From: Phenylobacterium sp. SCN 69-14
Lineage (GTDB): Bacteria; Pseudomonadota; Alphaproteobacteria; Caulobacterales; Caulobacteraceae
Direction: 5' to 3'
NCBI GenBank assembly: GCA_001724985.1
Contig: MEEW01000009.1
Location: 1-35,477, forward strand
DNA length: 35,477 nt
Within the stretch, counting starts at the first letter, position 1, and every line of letters begins with the position of its first letter. Positions 12,213 through 21,463 of the stretch are shown one piece after another. A program made the translations under genes and the position numbers. Below the pieces are notes generated by a model. That model saw only the letters and a program-made list of their open reading frames with translations, was not told the origin of the DNA and made no database searches.

Positions 12213-12605
12213 TTGGCGAGAAAGCAACCTCTTGCGAAGCGCACGGCCAAGGCTGCAGACAGCGCTTCCACTTTAGATCTCGACGCTGGCCAGGCCGAGC
12301 GCATTGCGGCCCTCGCCAAGGCTCTCGCTCATCCGGCACGGATCAACATCGTCCGCATCCTCATGGCCAGGACGACCTGCGTCGGCTGCGATATCGTCGA
12401 GCAGATAGGCTTGGCCCAGTCGACTACGTCAGAGCACCTGCGCGTACTCAAGGCGGCCGGCGTGATTGTCGGGGAGATCGAACGACCGCGTGTCTGCTAT
12501 TCGCTTGCGCCGGGCGCAACAGCGGCTCTGGCGGAGTTCCTTGAACAGATGGTGAGCGCCCCCTCGCTCAACGGCGCAGAATCGACTGACGTGCAGCGGT
12601 TTTAA
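12213..12605 (+). CDS. ArsR/SmtB-family transcriptional regulator
   Basis: ALAHPARINIVRILMARTTCVGCDIVEQIGLAQSTTSEHLRVLKAAGVIVGEIERPRVCYSL; winged HTH with CVGC; TTG start, 10 nt after pstB. Confidence 0.85.
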   Translation: MARKQPLAKRTAKAADSASTLDLDAGQAERIAALAKALAHPARINIVRILMARTTCVGCDIVEQIGLAQSTTSEHLRVLKAAGVIVGEIERPRVCYSLAPGATAALAEFLEQMVSAPSLNGAESTDVQRF

Positions 12606-13078
12606 AGGAAGGCGGGCGTACAGTGGGCCGGCGGGCCCTTGTGAGCTTGCCTCTCCAACCTGGCCAGTGAGACGTTGCATGCGCGGCGGCAATTCGATTG
12701 CCAGGACCACTCGCCCCAAGATCGCATTGCCCTTCGCCAGCCTCGAGACTGGACGCCGCCCCAATTCGGTGCCGGCGGAAGAACGCGCGCGCAGAATTCC
12801 TTTGGAACAGATCTCGCACCGAGGACTGAACGACCTAAGAGCGCCCCTGGCTCGATCGTCCGGAATTGGCTGACAGAACCCGAAAGCAACGCCCCGCCCA
12901 CAACAAAACTAAGTCAAACATCCGACAGCCACCGCAATGTCATGCGTACGTCACAATATATTAGAATAACCATCAATATTCACAAACAATGTTTGGACAC
13001 TCACAACACAGACATTGACCACATCCCGAAAAACAACAGAAAACATTCCCTCCGCAGACGCACAAGGGCGCCCGGTCG

Positions 13079-13702
13079 ATGGGTCAGTTCGGCTTTCGTA
13101 TAGACGATGATCTCGTGAAGGCGTTCGATGCCTATGCCGCGAAACGCGGTGGCCGATCAAAGGTGATCCGGGGGCTGATGGCTGAGGCGCTGGCCCGGGA
13201 CGGCGTCGTGGCGCCGACGCCCCCACTCAAGCCGTCACGGGTCAACGGCAACTGGGAAGGCATTTTGGTCAAACTCGACCGGGCGGACTACGGGCCCCTC
13301 GACGAGCACGCCGCCTCCCTCGGCATGAGCCGCGGTCAATGGATCGTATCGTTGGTCAAGCGCCGACTCAAAGGCGGACGTCAGTACAACCCCATCGACC
13401 GCAAGCGCCTTGCCACAATTTTCCAAGACCTGCGCAAGATCGAAGGACATCTTGGCCGTGCGGGTCAATCTGTACGCGAAGCAGTGGAAGTGGGCCGCTC
13501 GCTCGAGCAGCCCTTGGCTCTGCTTACTCAATTTGAGTCGCGGATCGCCAGGATCAGCCACGCGCTGCACGAGGCATTCTTGGGAAACGATCGTTACTGG
13601 GACGACTTGGGTGCCACCCCACCGACGGATAGCGCTCACACCTTGCCGCCTGAAGTGGATCAGCACCTCCCTCACGATCGCAGCCTGGCCGAGGGCAGAT
13701 AG
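13079..13702 (+). CDS. RHH DNA-binding protein, relaxosome/mobilisation accessory (MobC-like)
   Basis: MGQFGFRIDDDLVKAFDAYAAKRGGRSKVIRGLMAEAL (RHH) followed by DEHAASLGMSRGQWIVSLVKRRL...LATIFQDLRKIEGHLGRAGQ; preceded by AT-rich DNA. Confidence 0.5.
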   Translation: MGQFGFRIDDDLVKAFDAYAAKRGGRSKVIRGLMAEALARDGVVAPTPPLKPSRVNGNWEGILVKLDRADYGPLDEHAASLGMSRGQWIVSLVKRRLKGGRQYNPIDRKRLATIFQDLRKIEGHLGRAGQSVREAVEVGRSLEQPLALLTQFESRIARISHALHEAFLGNDRYWDDLGATPPTDSAHTLPPEVDQHLPHDRSLAEGR

Positions 13703-13765
13703 GCGGCGGCCAAGCTTCGCGCATAGCCATCAGGCGGCCTCAGGCCGCCTACCGTCCAATGGCGG

Positions 13766-14083
13766 CTAGTGCGTCGCCGCCAGTTGGATGCGCTTCAACC
13801 GCATGTGTTCGGAGGCGCTCATGCACTTCGGAGCCGCCCAAACCGCGTTGGGGCGCGCCGCCTGCGCGGCGGTGACGAACTCGATCGCGCCATACTCCCG
13901 GGCGAACGACCGCCGAGTCAGGTCTCGGTTGTCGCAAATGTAGATCTTTCGCGCGCCCTGCTCAGACTGAGGCGCTTGTGCGGAAGCATCCTTGGCCGCT
14001 CCAACGACCGACCTGGCCTCCTGAGCGCCTGCGGTGCTCAAGCTCACGGCCGCGATGACCGCTCCCAGCATCAGCGAACGCAT
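13766..14083 (-). CDS. Small hypothetical exported protein
   Basis: MRSLMLGAVIAAVSLSTAGAQEARS signal peptide; about 105 aa, two Cys in mature part. Confidence 0.6.
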   Translation of the reverse strand: MRSLMLGAVIAAVSLSTAGAQEARSVVGAAKDASAQAPQSEQGARKIYICDNRDLTRRSFAREYGAIEFVTAAQAARPNAVWAAPKCMSASEHMRLKRIQLAATH

Positions 14084-14560
14084 TGCCTTCTCCCTACAAC
14101 CCAGCCGGTTGGATCCGGCGATCTCCACATGATACGCTTTTCGCAGTTCATGTGAATATTATGTGACTTCCAATCTTCAAAACATCAAACTGTCACAAAT
14201 CTTGCCAAGCACGCTGACCAAATAGCGCGCATGCGCACGCCTTCCGAAATAGCACATTCTTCTATCTTCTCAATACCTTAGCGGACCATCGACGAACGAT
14301 CACCATGGACGAAGCTCTCCGATCCAGCGGAGGTTCGGGCCAGCCAACCGGTGCACGCCCTTCCGATTGGGCGTCACGCTTGGGGCCCACTGGTCGCCGG
14401 CCCGGCCTTCGCCTCGCCCGCCAGCCTACGGCGTGGTTGATCCCTTGGTGACAGCCTTCACAGTTGGAAGAAGTATTCACGAAACTGTCGCCGGTCAGAT
14501 GGTAGCTGACTGTGATGGGCGGGCCGCCAAGCTCCTGCCGTGAGGAGTCTGCGGCCTAGA

Positions 14561-15091
14561 ATGCGATACGGGATCGTTGTCGAAGGGCCGCAACTGCCGT
14601 CCGCCGAGACCCAGAGGACGCTTTTGGCGACCTGCGGATGTGGCGCCCTCATCGAAGAACCGGCCATGACCGCCGACGCCCGACGGCGGCTGACGCGATT
14701 GATCTCTCGTCTGCGGCGGAGCGACGAGCTCGCTGTTTGCACTCTAGGCGTCTTTCATCTGACCACGGGCGAACTAGCTTTGCTTCTAAGGGAGGTCTTT
14801 CAAGCAGGCGCTAGCGTGATCCTCGTCGGTCAGCCTGATCAGCTGTTGAAGTTCGCCCCGGATGAGACATCGGAGGCTCTAATCGAGACTTTGGCGGACC
14901 ACGAGGAGAGCTGGACTACTGCGCCTGCCCGCCTGGGACGGCGCCGCGGCGAGACCGGGCAGCGCGTCCATTTGACGGCCCATCAGATCGGATACGTCCG
15001 CAAGCTCCACGCCGAGGGTGCTACGCCGCGGGCAATTGGCCTGCTGTTCCAGGTGACGCCTGACGATGTCAGACAAATCGTCGACGGTTAG
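14561..15091 (+). CDS. Serine-resolvase-like N-terminal domain plus HTH, apparently catalytically degenerate
   Basis: MRYGIVVEGPQLPSAETQRTLLATCGCGALIEEP...RLISRLRRSDELAVCTLGVFHLTTGELALLLREVFQAGASVILVG...YVRKLHAEGATPRAIGLLFQVTPDDVRQIV; alternative ATG at 14540. Confidence 0.5.
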   Translation: MRYGIVVEGPQLPSAETQRTLLATCGCGALIEEPAMTADARRRLTRLISRLRRSDELAVCTLGVFHLTTGELALLLREVFQAGASVILVGQPDQLLKFAPDETSEALIETLADHEESWTTAPARLGRRRGETGQRVHLTAHQIGYVRKLHAEGATPRAIGLLFQVTPDDVRQIVDG

Positions 15092-15094
15092 CGT

Positions 15095-15877
15095 ATGCCT
15101 TCCGCCATCGACATCTTGCCCGATTGGGGCTGGATGGCCCTCGCCTTCGCGCTTGGGCCTGCGTTTGGCAGTTTCATCGGGCTCGTCTCGCTACGTCTCC
15201 CGGTAGGGCAGCCGATCGGAGCGGATCGGTCCGCATGCAAAGGCTGTGGTCGCCGCCTTGGGATCCTCGACCTCATCCCCATCGCAAGTTTTGTAGCGCT
15301 TGGCGGCAGGTGCCGAAGCTGCAAGGCGCCGATCGCGCGCCGATACCTGGCGCTGGAGGTGACCTGCGCGCTGCTCCCGGTCTGGGCGGGTCTTGTCCAT
15401 CCGGGTCCGGCGGCCCTGGCAGGGGCGGTTCTGGGCTGGCAGCTTGTGCTGTTGTGTTTGCTGGACGCCGAGCACCTCTGGCTCCCGCGCGCGGCGACCC
15501 TCCCGCTTGTCGCGTCTGGTGTGGCGATATCGGCGATGGCCGGCGCAGAGGCCGCAACGCATAGCCTGATCGGCGCAGCCGTGGGCTTTGCGAGCCTGGC
15601 AGTGATCGCGGCGACCTACCGACGCTTGCGGGGACGCGACGGATTGGGGGGCGGCGACGCCTACTTGCTCGCCGGCTCCGGGGCTTGGGTAGGATGGATC
15701 GGAATTCCCACGACGTTGTTGTGGGCGAGCCTTGCCGGTTTGAGCCTGGTCGTCGCCGGCCTTGTCGTCGGACGGCCGATCAGGGCCGATCAGCGTCTGC
15801 CGTTTGGAGTCTTCCTGGCCGCCGGGACCTGGCTCACCTGGCTCTATGGCCCGCTGGGCGGCGTCACCGTCGGCTAG
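15095..15877 (+). CDS. gspO: Prepilin leader peptidase/N-methyltransferase (A24)
   Basis: GPAFGSFIGLVSLRLPVGQPIGADRSACKGCGRRLGILDLIPIASFVALGGRCRSCKAPI; GGGDAYLLAGSGAWVGW. Confidence 0.9.
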   Translation: MPSAIDILPDWGWMALAFALGPAFGSFIGLVSLRLPVGQPIGADRSACKGCGRRLGILDLIPIASFVALGGRCRSCKAPIARRYLALEVTCALLPVWAGLVHPGPAALAGAVLGWQLVLLCLLDAEHLWLPRAATLPLVASGVAISAMAGAEAATHSLIGAAVGFASLAVIAATYRRLRGRDGLGGGDAYLLAGSGAWVGWIGIPTTLLWASLAGLSLVVAGLVVGRPIRADQRLPFGVFLAAGTWLTWLYGPLGGVTVG

Positions 15878-16356
15878 GGCTCGCAGGCCACCAAGCCGCC
15901 AACGGGCATCATGGTCGTCCAACCAGAGGCCGCGCGGAGCTCCAGGGTTCCTTGACGGATCATCGCGCCGCCCAGCAGACGGCGGTCCGGATCGAACTCG
16001 ACATCGAGCGTCAGAGTGATGCCGTCGCCGGCGAAGGTCTGATGCTCAGCATGGCCGTAGACCACCGCGCCCGCCTGCCCTTGACGCGAGAGCTCTCGGG
16101 TCGCGCCATTGATCTGCAGCTTGCCGACCGCAGGGTTGTTTAGGGTCATGAAGACCCGGCGGCGATCCGAAAGAGTCCAGACCGCCAGTGCGCACTGCCC
16201 TTTGGCCAGTCGTTGCGGCGGGAGTTCCTGCAAGGTCGGACCGACCTCGGGTCCCGCCTGAGAGGTGCTAGCCGGAGCGGCGATGGCCTCGTGCGGGCTC
16301 ACGAGAGCCGCGGCAGCAGCCAGCATCCCCCCGCAAGCTTGTCTAAGCTGACGCAT
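15874..16356 (-). CDS. Hypothetical exported protein at the 3' end of the gsp operon
   Basis: MRQLRQACGGMLAAAAALVSPHEAIAAPAST signal; overlaps gspN stop by 14 nt. Confidence 0.65.
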   Translation of the reverse strand: MRQLRQACGGMLAAAAALVSPHEAIAAPASTSQAGPEVGPTLQELPPQRLAKGQCALAVWTLSDRRRVFMTLNNPAVGKLQINGATRELSRQGQAGAVVYGHAEHQTFAGDGITLTLDVEFDPDRRLLGGAMIRQGTLELRAASGWTTMMPVGGLVACEP

Positions 16357-17080
16357 CGATGCCAAGCCTGCCCCGATCCACACGCAAGAAGCCCCGCATT
16401 GTCCGCTCAAACCCCGCAAGCGCCGTCAAGGCTCCGAAGCTGGGATTTGCCGCGCGCAGAAGCGTTTCGAGACGATAGCCGCCCGAAGCGTCGATCGTCA
16501 TGAGCAGATCGAAAGCGATCCCTTCGACCTGACCGCTCAACGGCGTGACGAGCAAACCTCCCTTGCATGCCGGGACGCCTGAAAGCGCCAAGCTGGGCGC
16601 AAGTTGCGCGGCGCCGGGCAGGCTGATCCGGTCGATGGTGACGCGACCTGTCGCGGCGCTGCAAGCGCCGTTGCGGAACGCCGCCGTGACCCCATCGAGA
16701 CGAAGTCGCCCTCGAACAGGCGCCCTCGACATTATGCCTTCCAACGGCAGGCTGGCGTCGAAATCGCGGACGCCGAACTCTGCGCCGGTCATCACTGCCA
16801 CTCCGCGCGCGGAAATCGGTCCCTGGGCGTCGAACCACACCCGCCCGCCGCCGAGCAGAAGCCCGGGGACATGCAGTCCCAGACGGACATCGCCGAGGCC
16901 CACGCCGCCAAGACGCGCACCCTGCAGCTCCCCCCGCCAGATCGTGCCCGACACCGCGCGGGCTCCGAGTCCCTGGCGCTCGACGCTCTTCATCTTCAGT
17001 CCCAGTTGCAGGGGCGCGAGCCCAACGAGCAGCACCAGCAAGGCGACGGCGAAGATTTGCACCAGGCGCAGGCCGCTCAT
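16343..17080 (-). CDS. gspN: Type II secretion system protein N
   Basis: MSGLRLVQIFAVALLVLLVGLAPLQLGLKMKSVERQGLGARAVSGTIWRGELQGARLGGVGLGDV...; position after gspM. Confidence 0.85.
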   Translation of the reverse strand: MSGLRLVQIFAVALLVLLVGLAPLQLGLKMKSVERQGLGARAVSGTIWRGELQGARLGGVGLGDVRLGLHVPGLLLGGGRVWFDAQGPISARGVAVMTGAEFGVRDFDASLPLEGIMSRAPVRGRLRLDGVTAAFRNGACSAATGRVTIDRISLPGAAQLAPSLALSGVPACKGGLLVTPLSGQVEGIAFDLLMTIDASGGYRLETLLRAANPSFGALTALAGFERTMRGFLRVDRGRLGIDASA

Positions 17081-17550
17081 GAGCCCGCCCGGACCAGGGT
17101 GGCGTCGAGAGTAAGGCCGCCGGTTTCGTTCTTGACGATGGTGATATGGCTCGCCACGACGCCATGCTCGCGCTGCAGCAGGCTCAACCACGGGAACAGC
17201 ACGGTCGGCGCGACGGAGGGCGCCGAGACCCTGATGCCGCTCGAAGGGTCGTCCTCCACCCGACCGAGGGCGATACCCGCCGCGGCGGCCGTGGTGTTGA
17301 CTGCAGCGTCGAGCGGCAGGCGCCGCGCCGATGACTTCGGCGGAGCTCTCAGGCGACCGATCGCCGCGACGTTGCGGGCGACCTCGGCCTGAGTCTGCTG
17401 GGCTGCGGCGTAGCGCGCGGACGCAGCCCCGGCGGCGGCCTGGAGCGGCCGCGCGACACCGAACACGATCAGCGTCAGCACGACGCACAACGCCATAACC
17501 CCGAGCAACACCTGCTCGCGGCCGGAACGGCTGATCCACCAAGCTCTCAT
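17077..17550 (-). CDS. gspM: Type II secretion system protein M
   Basis: Short bitopic protein MRAWWISRSGREQVLLGVMALCVVLTLIVFGVARPL; between gspL and gspN. Confidence 0.85.
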   Translation of the reverse strand: MRAWWISRSGREQVLLGVMALCVVLTLIVFGVARPLQAAAGAASARYAAAQQTQAEVARNVAAIGRLRAPPKSSARRLPLDAAVNTTAAAAGIALGRVEDDPSSGIRVSAPSVAPTVLFPWLSLLQREHGVVASHITIVKNETGGLTLDATLVRAGS

Positions 17551-18662
17551 GAGCGTGCCCCCAAGATCACGTCGCTCACGATCCGAGCGCCCTCCTCCTG
17601 CGTCGCCTCTTCACGCGCGGTGACGCCCGCCGAACCCATCGCTTCGCGAAAGAGTTCGACATCCGAAATCTGGCCGTAGCTGATCCGCGCCCGAACTGAG
17701 CCGTCAGGCGACAGGACAAGGCCTTCCAGCTGGGAATCGCCGATGCCTTCGAGGGCGGTGAATAGGGCCGCGATGAGCGCCGTCGGTCCGCCGCCCGCGG
17801 CGAGCTGGAGATCGTGAAGGCGCGTGCGGGTCTGGGCGGCTGGATCAACGATGGCCTGCCCCTGGGGCAGGACGGCGGCGGCCGCCCGCGTCGCCTGCCG
17901 CTCCAATGACACGGCCGCCATGTGGTCGCGCAAGACCTGGGCGCCGAACAGTATCGGGATGCTGAGAGCCAGCGCACCGCCAAGCATCGCCGCGCGCTTG
18001 AGGTTCAGCCAGTCGAGCCGACTTTCGCGACCAAGATCGAATTCCCCCTGCAGGAGGTTGATCACCGGGTCGGCCGCCGCCGTCGCCAGCGCGCCTTCAA
18101 CGGCCTCGGCCCCATCGATCATCTCGATTTCGCGCCCTTGCAGGACGAGAGCGGCGAGATCCGGCTCCAGCGTCAGCGCCAGGCGACGCCCCCGAACGGC
18201 CATGACGCCGCCAAGGAACGCGCCGACCAGGCGCTCTTCGGGTGGCGCCGGCAACATGAGATGGTCTGGCAGCACCACGTCGGGAAACACGCCATGCAGC
18301 GCCGCGCCCGCAAGCCAGCCCTGCAGCAGGCGGCGCGCCGTCACCACGACAAGACGATAGCCATCGTCCTCTAAAGGGCCGATGGCGACATGGAGATCTT
18401 CCTCGGCGAGCGCCAGCTGATCGGCGAGGTGAAGGCGAGCCGCGGCCAGGGCCTGGGCGTGGCTGCGGGTAGGCAAATGCACCCAGCGGGCGCTCACCTC
18501 GGCGCCCGGCACGACGAGTACTTCCCGCAGCGGCTCGGACGGCCGAGCGACGCCGATGGGCGCCTCGCCACGGGCCGCCACTGCGCCAGCGAGATCCACA
18601 ATCAGATAGTGTGGTGCGGCGTCTGGCGTTCGAGGCGCCAGGACGATCCGGGTTCGGGTCAT
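17547..18662 (-). CDS. gspL: Type II secretion system protein L
   Basis: MTRTRIVLAPRTPDAAPHYLIVDL...VINLLQGEFDLGRESRLDWLNLKRAAML; canonical GspL layout. Confidence 0.87.
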   Translation of the reverse strand: MTRTRIVLAPRTPDAAPHYLIVDLAGAVAARGEAPIGVARPSEPLREVLVVPGAEVSARWVHLPTRSHAQALAAARLHLADQLALAEEDLHVAIGPLEDDGYRLVVVTARRLLQGWLAGAALHGVFPDVVLPDHLMLPAPPEERLVGAFLGGVMAVRGRRLALTLEPDLAALVLQGREIEMIDGAEAVEGALATAAADPVINLLQGEFDLGRESRLDWLNLKRAAMLGGALALSIPILFGAQVLRDHMAAVSLERQATRAAAAVLPQGQAIVDPAAQTRTRLHDLQLAAGGGPTALIAALFTALEGIGDSQLEGLVLSPDGSVRARISYGQISDVELFREAMGSAGVTAREEATQEEGARIVSDVILGARS

Positions 18663-19627
18663 TCTTCGATCGTCCAACGTCTGGCGGCCAGGCGGATTTT
18701 CCCGGCAGCGTCTTGTTCGAAAAGCGAGGTGGAAACCACGATCGCATCGCGGTGACTGACCTCGCTCTCAAGGGTGAAAAAGCGGGGGCGTACGACGACC
18801 TGGTTGACCGCATCGTCGGCGGGAAGCGCCTTGGCGAGGGCTGGCAGGCGCCAGAAGCTGGCGATGTCAGGCCACCCCTGCGGCGGCCTTGCGGCGATCG
18901 CCCGTCGCGCCGCCTCAATGGTGATGGCGCCATCGGTGAGCATTACGAGCAGCGGTGCGTGCCGCTCTGAAAGCACATTGATGTTGATGGGCGACAGGAT
19001 CGGCGTCGGCAGCGCGCAAACATGCGGTCGCAGGCGCGCGTACAGAGCCGCGTCGAAGCCTCGTACTGCGCGCAGTTCGCTGACCTCCGACAACAGGGTC
19101 CCTGCGGTCCGGTAAGGCCGGGCTCCGCGCTGATAGGTCTCGTCTTCCGCGCCGCCGGGCTCGCGCAGCGCATCGCTGTCGATCCAATCCACGAGGGCGC
19201 CCGCCAGGGCTTCGGCCTGCTGCGGCGCGACCTGCAGCGCGATCAGAAGGGCGGTGAACTGGGCGGTGCCGAGATCGCGGCGACGGAAGGTTTCGCCAGC
19301 GCCGTCCACCACGCTGTTCAAGTTGAAACAGGCCGCGCCATCGCTGATGCGGCCCTGGATCACTCCGTCGTCGAGGGGAAACCGAAAGGTCTTGCCGTTC
19401 CAATCCCCGGCGAGGGGAGCGTTGGCGGCCAGATCGGCCAGCCGCGCGCGCGCCATCGCTTCGGCTCCCAGAGCATACCACCGCGCCTGACTGACGGCCT
19501 CGCCGTTCGCGGTTCGGCGTATCCCGAACCGGACGTCGTCCAGCAACCCGACGGCCAGCGCCGACATCACCGCGACCAGCAGCAACACGGTCAGCAGGGC
19601 CACCCCCTCTTCCCCCGCCCGCTTCAC
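18659..19627 (-). CDS. gspK: Type II secretion system minor pseudopilin K
   Basis: VVKRAGEEGVALLTVLLLVAVMSALAV prepilin-like N-terminus; FNLNSVVDG; GTG start overlapping gspJ stop. Confidence 0.9.
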   Translation of the reverse strand: MKRAGEEGVALLTVLLLVAVMSALAVGLLDDVRFGIRRTANGEAVSQARWYALGAEAMARARLADLAANAPLAGDWNGKTFRFPLDDGVIQGRISDGAACFNLNSVVDGAGETFRRRDLGTAQFTALLIALQVAPQQAEALAGALVDWIDSDALREPGGAEDETYQRGARPYRTAGTLLSEVSELRAVRGFDAALYARLRPHVCALPTPILSPININVLSERHAPLLVMLTDGAITIEAARRAIAARPPQGWPDIASFWRLPALAKALPADDAVNQVVVRPRFFTLESEVSHRDAIVVSTSLFEQDAAGKIRLAARRWTIEE

Positions 19628-20205
19628 GACGCACCGCCCGGCAACAGGAACAGTTGCCGAATCTCGCCGACGGACTTGAGCCTCAGGGTCAGGCGTACGA
19701 CCTGCGGGGTAGGAGCGCTCGCCGAGGAGGTCCAGCTCGGGCGCCACGCCCCCTGAGACAGGAATTCGATGTCGGCCGCCTGCACGCCGTCGATCAACTG
19801 CTGGGCCTCTCCGAGCTGAGCGCCATCCAGTGCGGGGCGCGACCGTCGCTCGAGACGGCCGTCAACCACCCGGTATTCGACATATTGCAGGGAGGCTCGG
19901 GCGACCTTGTCCGGGTTGTCCCAGCCGCGACGGGTGAGGGCCAGCAGCACGCCGGGACCAGGTCCGCCCGAAAAGGCGCCTGGCGCCGGGGTTCCGGCTT
20001 CGTCGCGCGTCCTGCGGGGCGCAGCCTGCTCCAAATCTCCCTTCAGCAGAGCTCGTGCCCGCTGGAAATCGCCCAAGCGATCCATGCGGCTGCGCACCGC
20101 CATCTGATTGTCGAGCGTGAACCGCATCACAGTGACGCCAGCGGCCGCCAGCAGGCTGAAGATGAACAAGGCCACCAGCATCTCGACCAGCGTGAATCCC
20201 TTCAT
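19624..20205 (-). CDS. gspJ: Type II secretion system minor pseudopilin J
   Basis: MKGFTLVEMLVALFIFSLLAAAGVTVMRFT prepilin motif. Confidence 0.92.
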   Translation of the reverse strand: MKGFTLVEMLVALFIFSLLAAAGVTVMRFTLDNQMAVRSRMDRLGDFQRARALLKGDLEQAAPRRTRDEAGTPAPGAFSGGPGPGVLLALTRRGWDNPDKVARASLQYVEYRVVDGRLERRSRPALDGAQLGEAQQLIDGVQAADIEFLSQGAWRPSWTSSASAPTPQVVRLTLRLKSVGEIRQLFLLPGGAS

Positions 20206-20567
20206 CCCCGCCCCCGGAACACGGTGACCTCGCCAAGCGTGCGGTCGCTGTCGGCGCGGGTGACGCGGATGTCGATGCGGATCACCGACGGATCGGCGGT
20301 GCGGGCGACCTGCTGGGTCCAGGTCCACGTTCGGTCTCCGGCGGCTTCCACGCCACGGCTCACGCCCAGCGTCGGAAGGCCGGGGTCGGTGAGCAGTTCG
20401 ATGGCGCGGTTCTCGGCCACGACCGCGGCGAAGGTCTGCTCCTCCATGACGGCGGCGGCGCGGGTGTTCTCACCCGCCAGATTCAGTAGGGCGATGACCG
20501 CCAGGCTGAAGACGGCGAGGGCCACCAGGAGCTCGATGAGGGTGAAACCTTCAGCGCGGCGCGGCAT
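20202..20567 (-). CDS. gspI: Type II secretion system minor pseudopilin I
   Basis: MPRRAEGFTLIELLVALAVFSLAVIALLNLAGENTRAAAVMEEQTFAAVVAENRAIE. Confidence 0.92.
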   Translation of the reverse strand: MPRRAEGFTLIELLVALAVFSLAVIALLNLAGENTRAAAVMEEQTFAAVVAENRAIELLTDPGLPTLGVSRGVEAAGDRTWTWTQQVARTADPSVIRIDIRVTRADSDRTLGEVTVFRGRG

Positions 20568-21030
20568 CGAGCTTCACGTTTCCAGCGTCATCGACGAGCA
20601 CGCCGGCAAGGCGGCGGTCCCGCGACAGGGTGATCCGCACCGGTCCTGCCGTCCCTGTCGGATCAAAGCGAACGCCATGGCCGCCATCGGCGGCCGCGAC
20701 GACCGCCTTCAGCCCAGGGCTCCAGGAGGTCGGCGCGAATGGCGGTTCGGCCAGATCGATCCACCCACCGCGGTCCTGGACGCGAAATCGATAGCCGGCC
20801 GTGTCAATCGCCACATCGACGCTGCGATTGGTGAGCACGGCTTCCTCCTGGGCGCGTTTCAATCTCGCGGCCAGGATCTCCGCCTCCCCGCTCGGCGTCG
20901 GCGTCTTGTCCGGGACTGTCATGACAATGGCCGCACCGATAAGGCCAATGATGAACAGGGTCACCATCAGCTCGACGAGAGTGAAACCCTGCTCAGATCC
21001 CCGCTCAGCTCCAGTTGCCGATGTCGGCAT
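20551..21030 (-). CDS. gspH: Type II secretion system minor pseudopilin H
   Basis: MPTSATGAERGSEQGFTLVELMVTLFIIGLIGAAIVMTVPD; start uncertain. Confidence 0.88.
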   Translation of the reverse strand: MPTSATGAERGSEQGFTLVELMVTLFIIGLIGAAIVMTVPDKTPTPSGEAEILAARLKRAQEEAVLTNRSVDVAIDTAGYRFRVQDRGGWIDLAEPPFAPTSWSPGLKAVVAAADGGHGVRFDPTGTAGPVRITLSRDRRLAGVLVDDAGNVKLDAAPR

Positions 21031-21463
21031 CAGCGCCCTCGCCACCTTTGCGGCCATCGGCCCCGAACGAGAAGATGTCGAACTGCCCCTTCTCCCCGGG
21101 CGCCGCGTATTGGTAGGGATTGCCCCAAGGATCGGTCGGCAAGCGGCGGATATAGCCGCCCTCGCGGTAGCGGTCGGAGCGCGTCATGCCGCTTGGCGGC
21201 GTCACCAACGCCTGCAGGCCTTGCTCGCTGGTCGGGAAGGCGAAATTGTCGAGCCGGTAGCTTTCGATCGACTGCTCCAGAACCGAGATGTCGGCACGGG
21301 CCTTCTCCTTCATGGCGCGATCCTGACTCGGCAGGACGTTGACCATGACGATCGTCGCAAGCAGGCCGATGATGACGATCACCACCATCAGCTCCAAAAG
21401 CGTGAAGCCGGCCTCGGCATGGGGACGACGCGGTTCACGGGACTTGTTCATCGCTGGCTCCAT
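21005..21463 (-). CDS. gspG: Type II secretion system major pseudopilin G
   Basis: EAGFTLLELMVVIVIIGLLATIVMVNVLPSQDRAMKEKARADISVLEQSIESYRLDNFAFPTSEQGLQALV...DPWGNPYQY. Confidence 0.96.
   Translation of the reverse strand: MEPAMNKSREPRRPHAEAGFTLLELMVVIVIIGLLATIVMVNVLPSQDRAMKEKARADISVLEQSIESYRLDNFAFPTSEQGLQALVTPPSGMTRSDRYREGGYIRRLPTDPWGNPYQYAAPGEKGQFDIFSFGADGRKGGEGADADIGNWS

Noticed and set aside
14195-14212. CTGTCAC-AAAT-CTTGCCA as a fourth Pho box
   Set aside because: Second half-site matches only 3/7; not supported by a clear downstream promoter.
14262-14480. CEGCH (CxxCH) haem-like motif in a minus-strand ORF
   Set aside because: Single motif in a short ORF with no signal peptide or other cytochrome features; probably chance.
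19654-21342. 562-aa plus-strand ORF
   Set aside because: Antisense to gspG-J, composition-driven.
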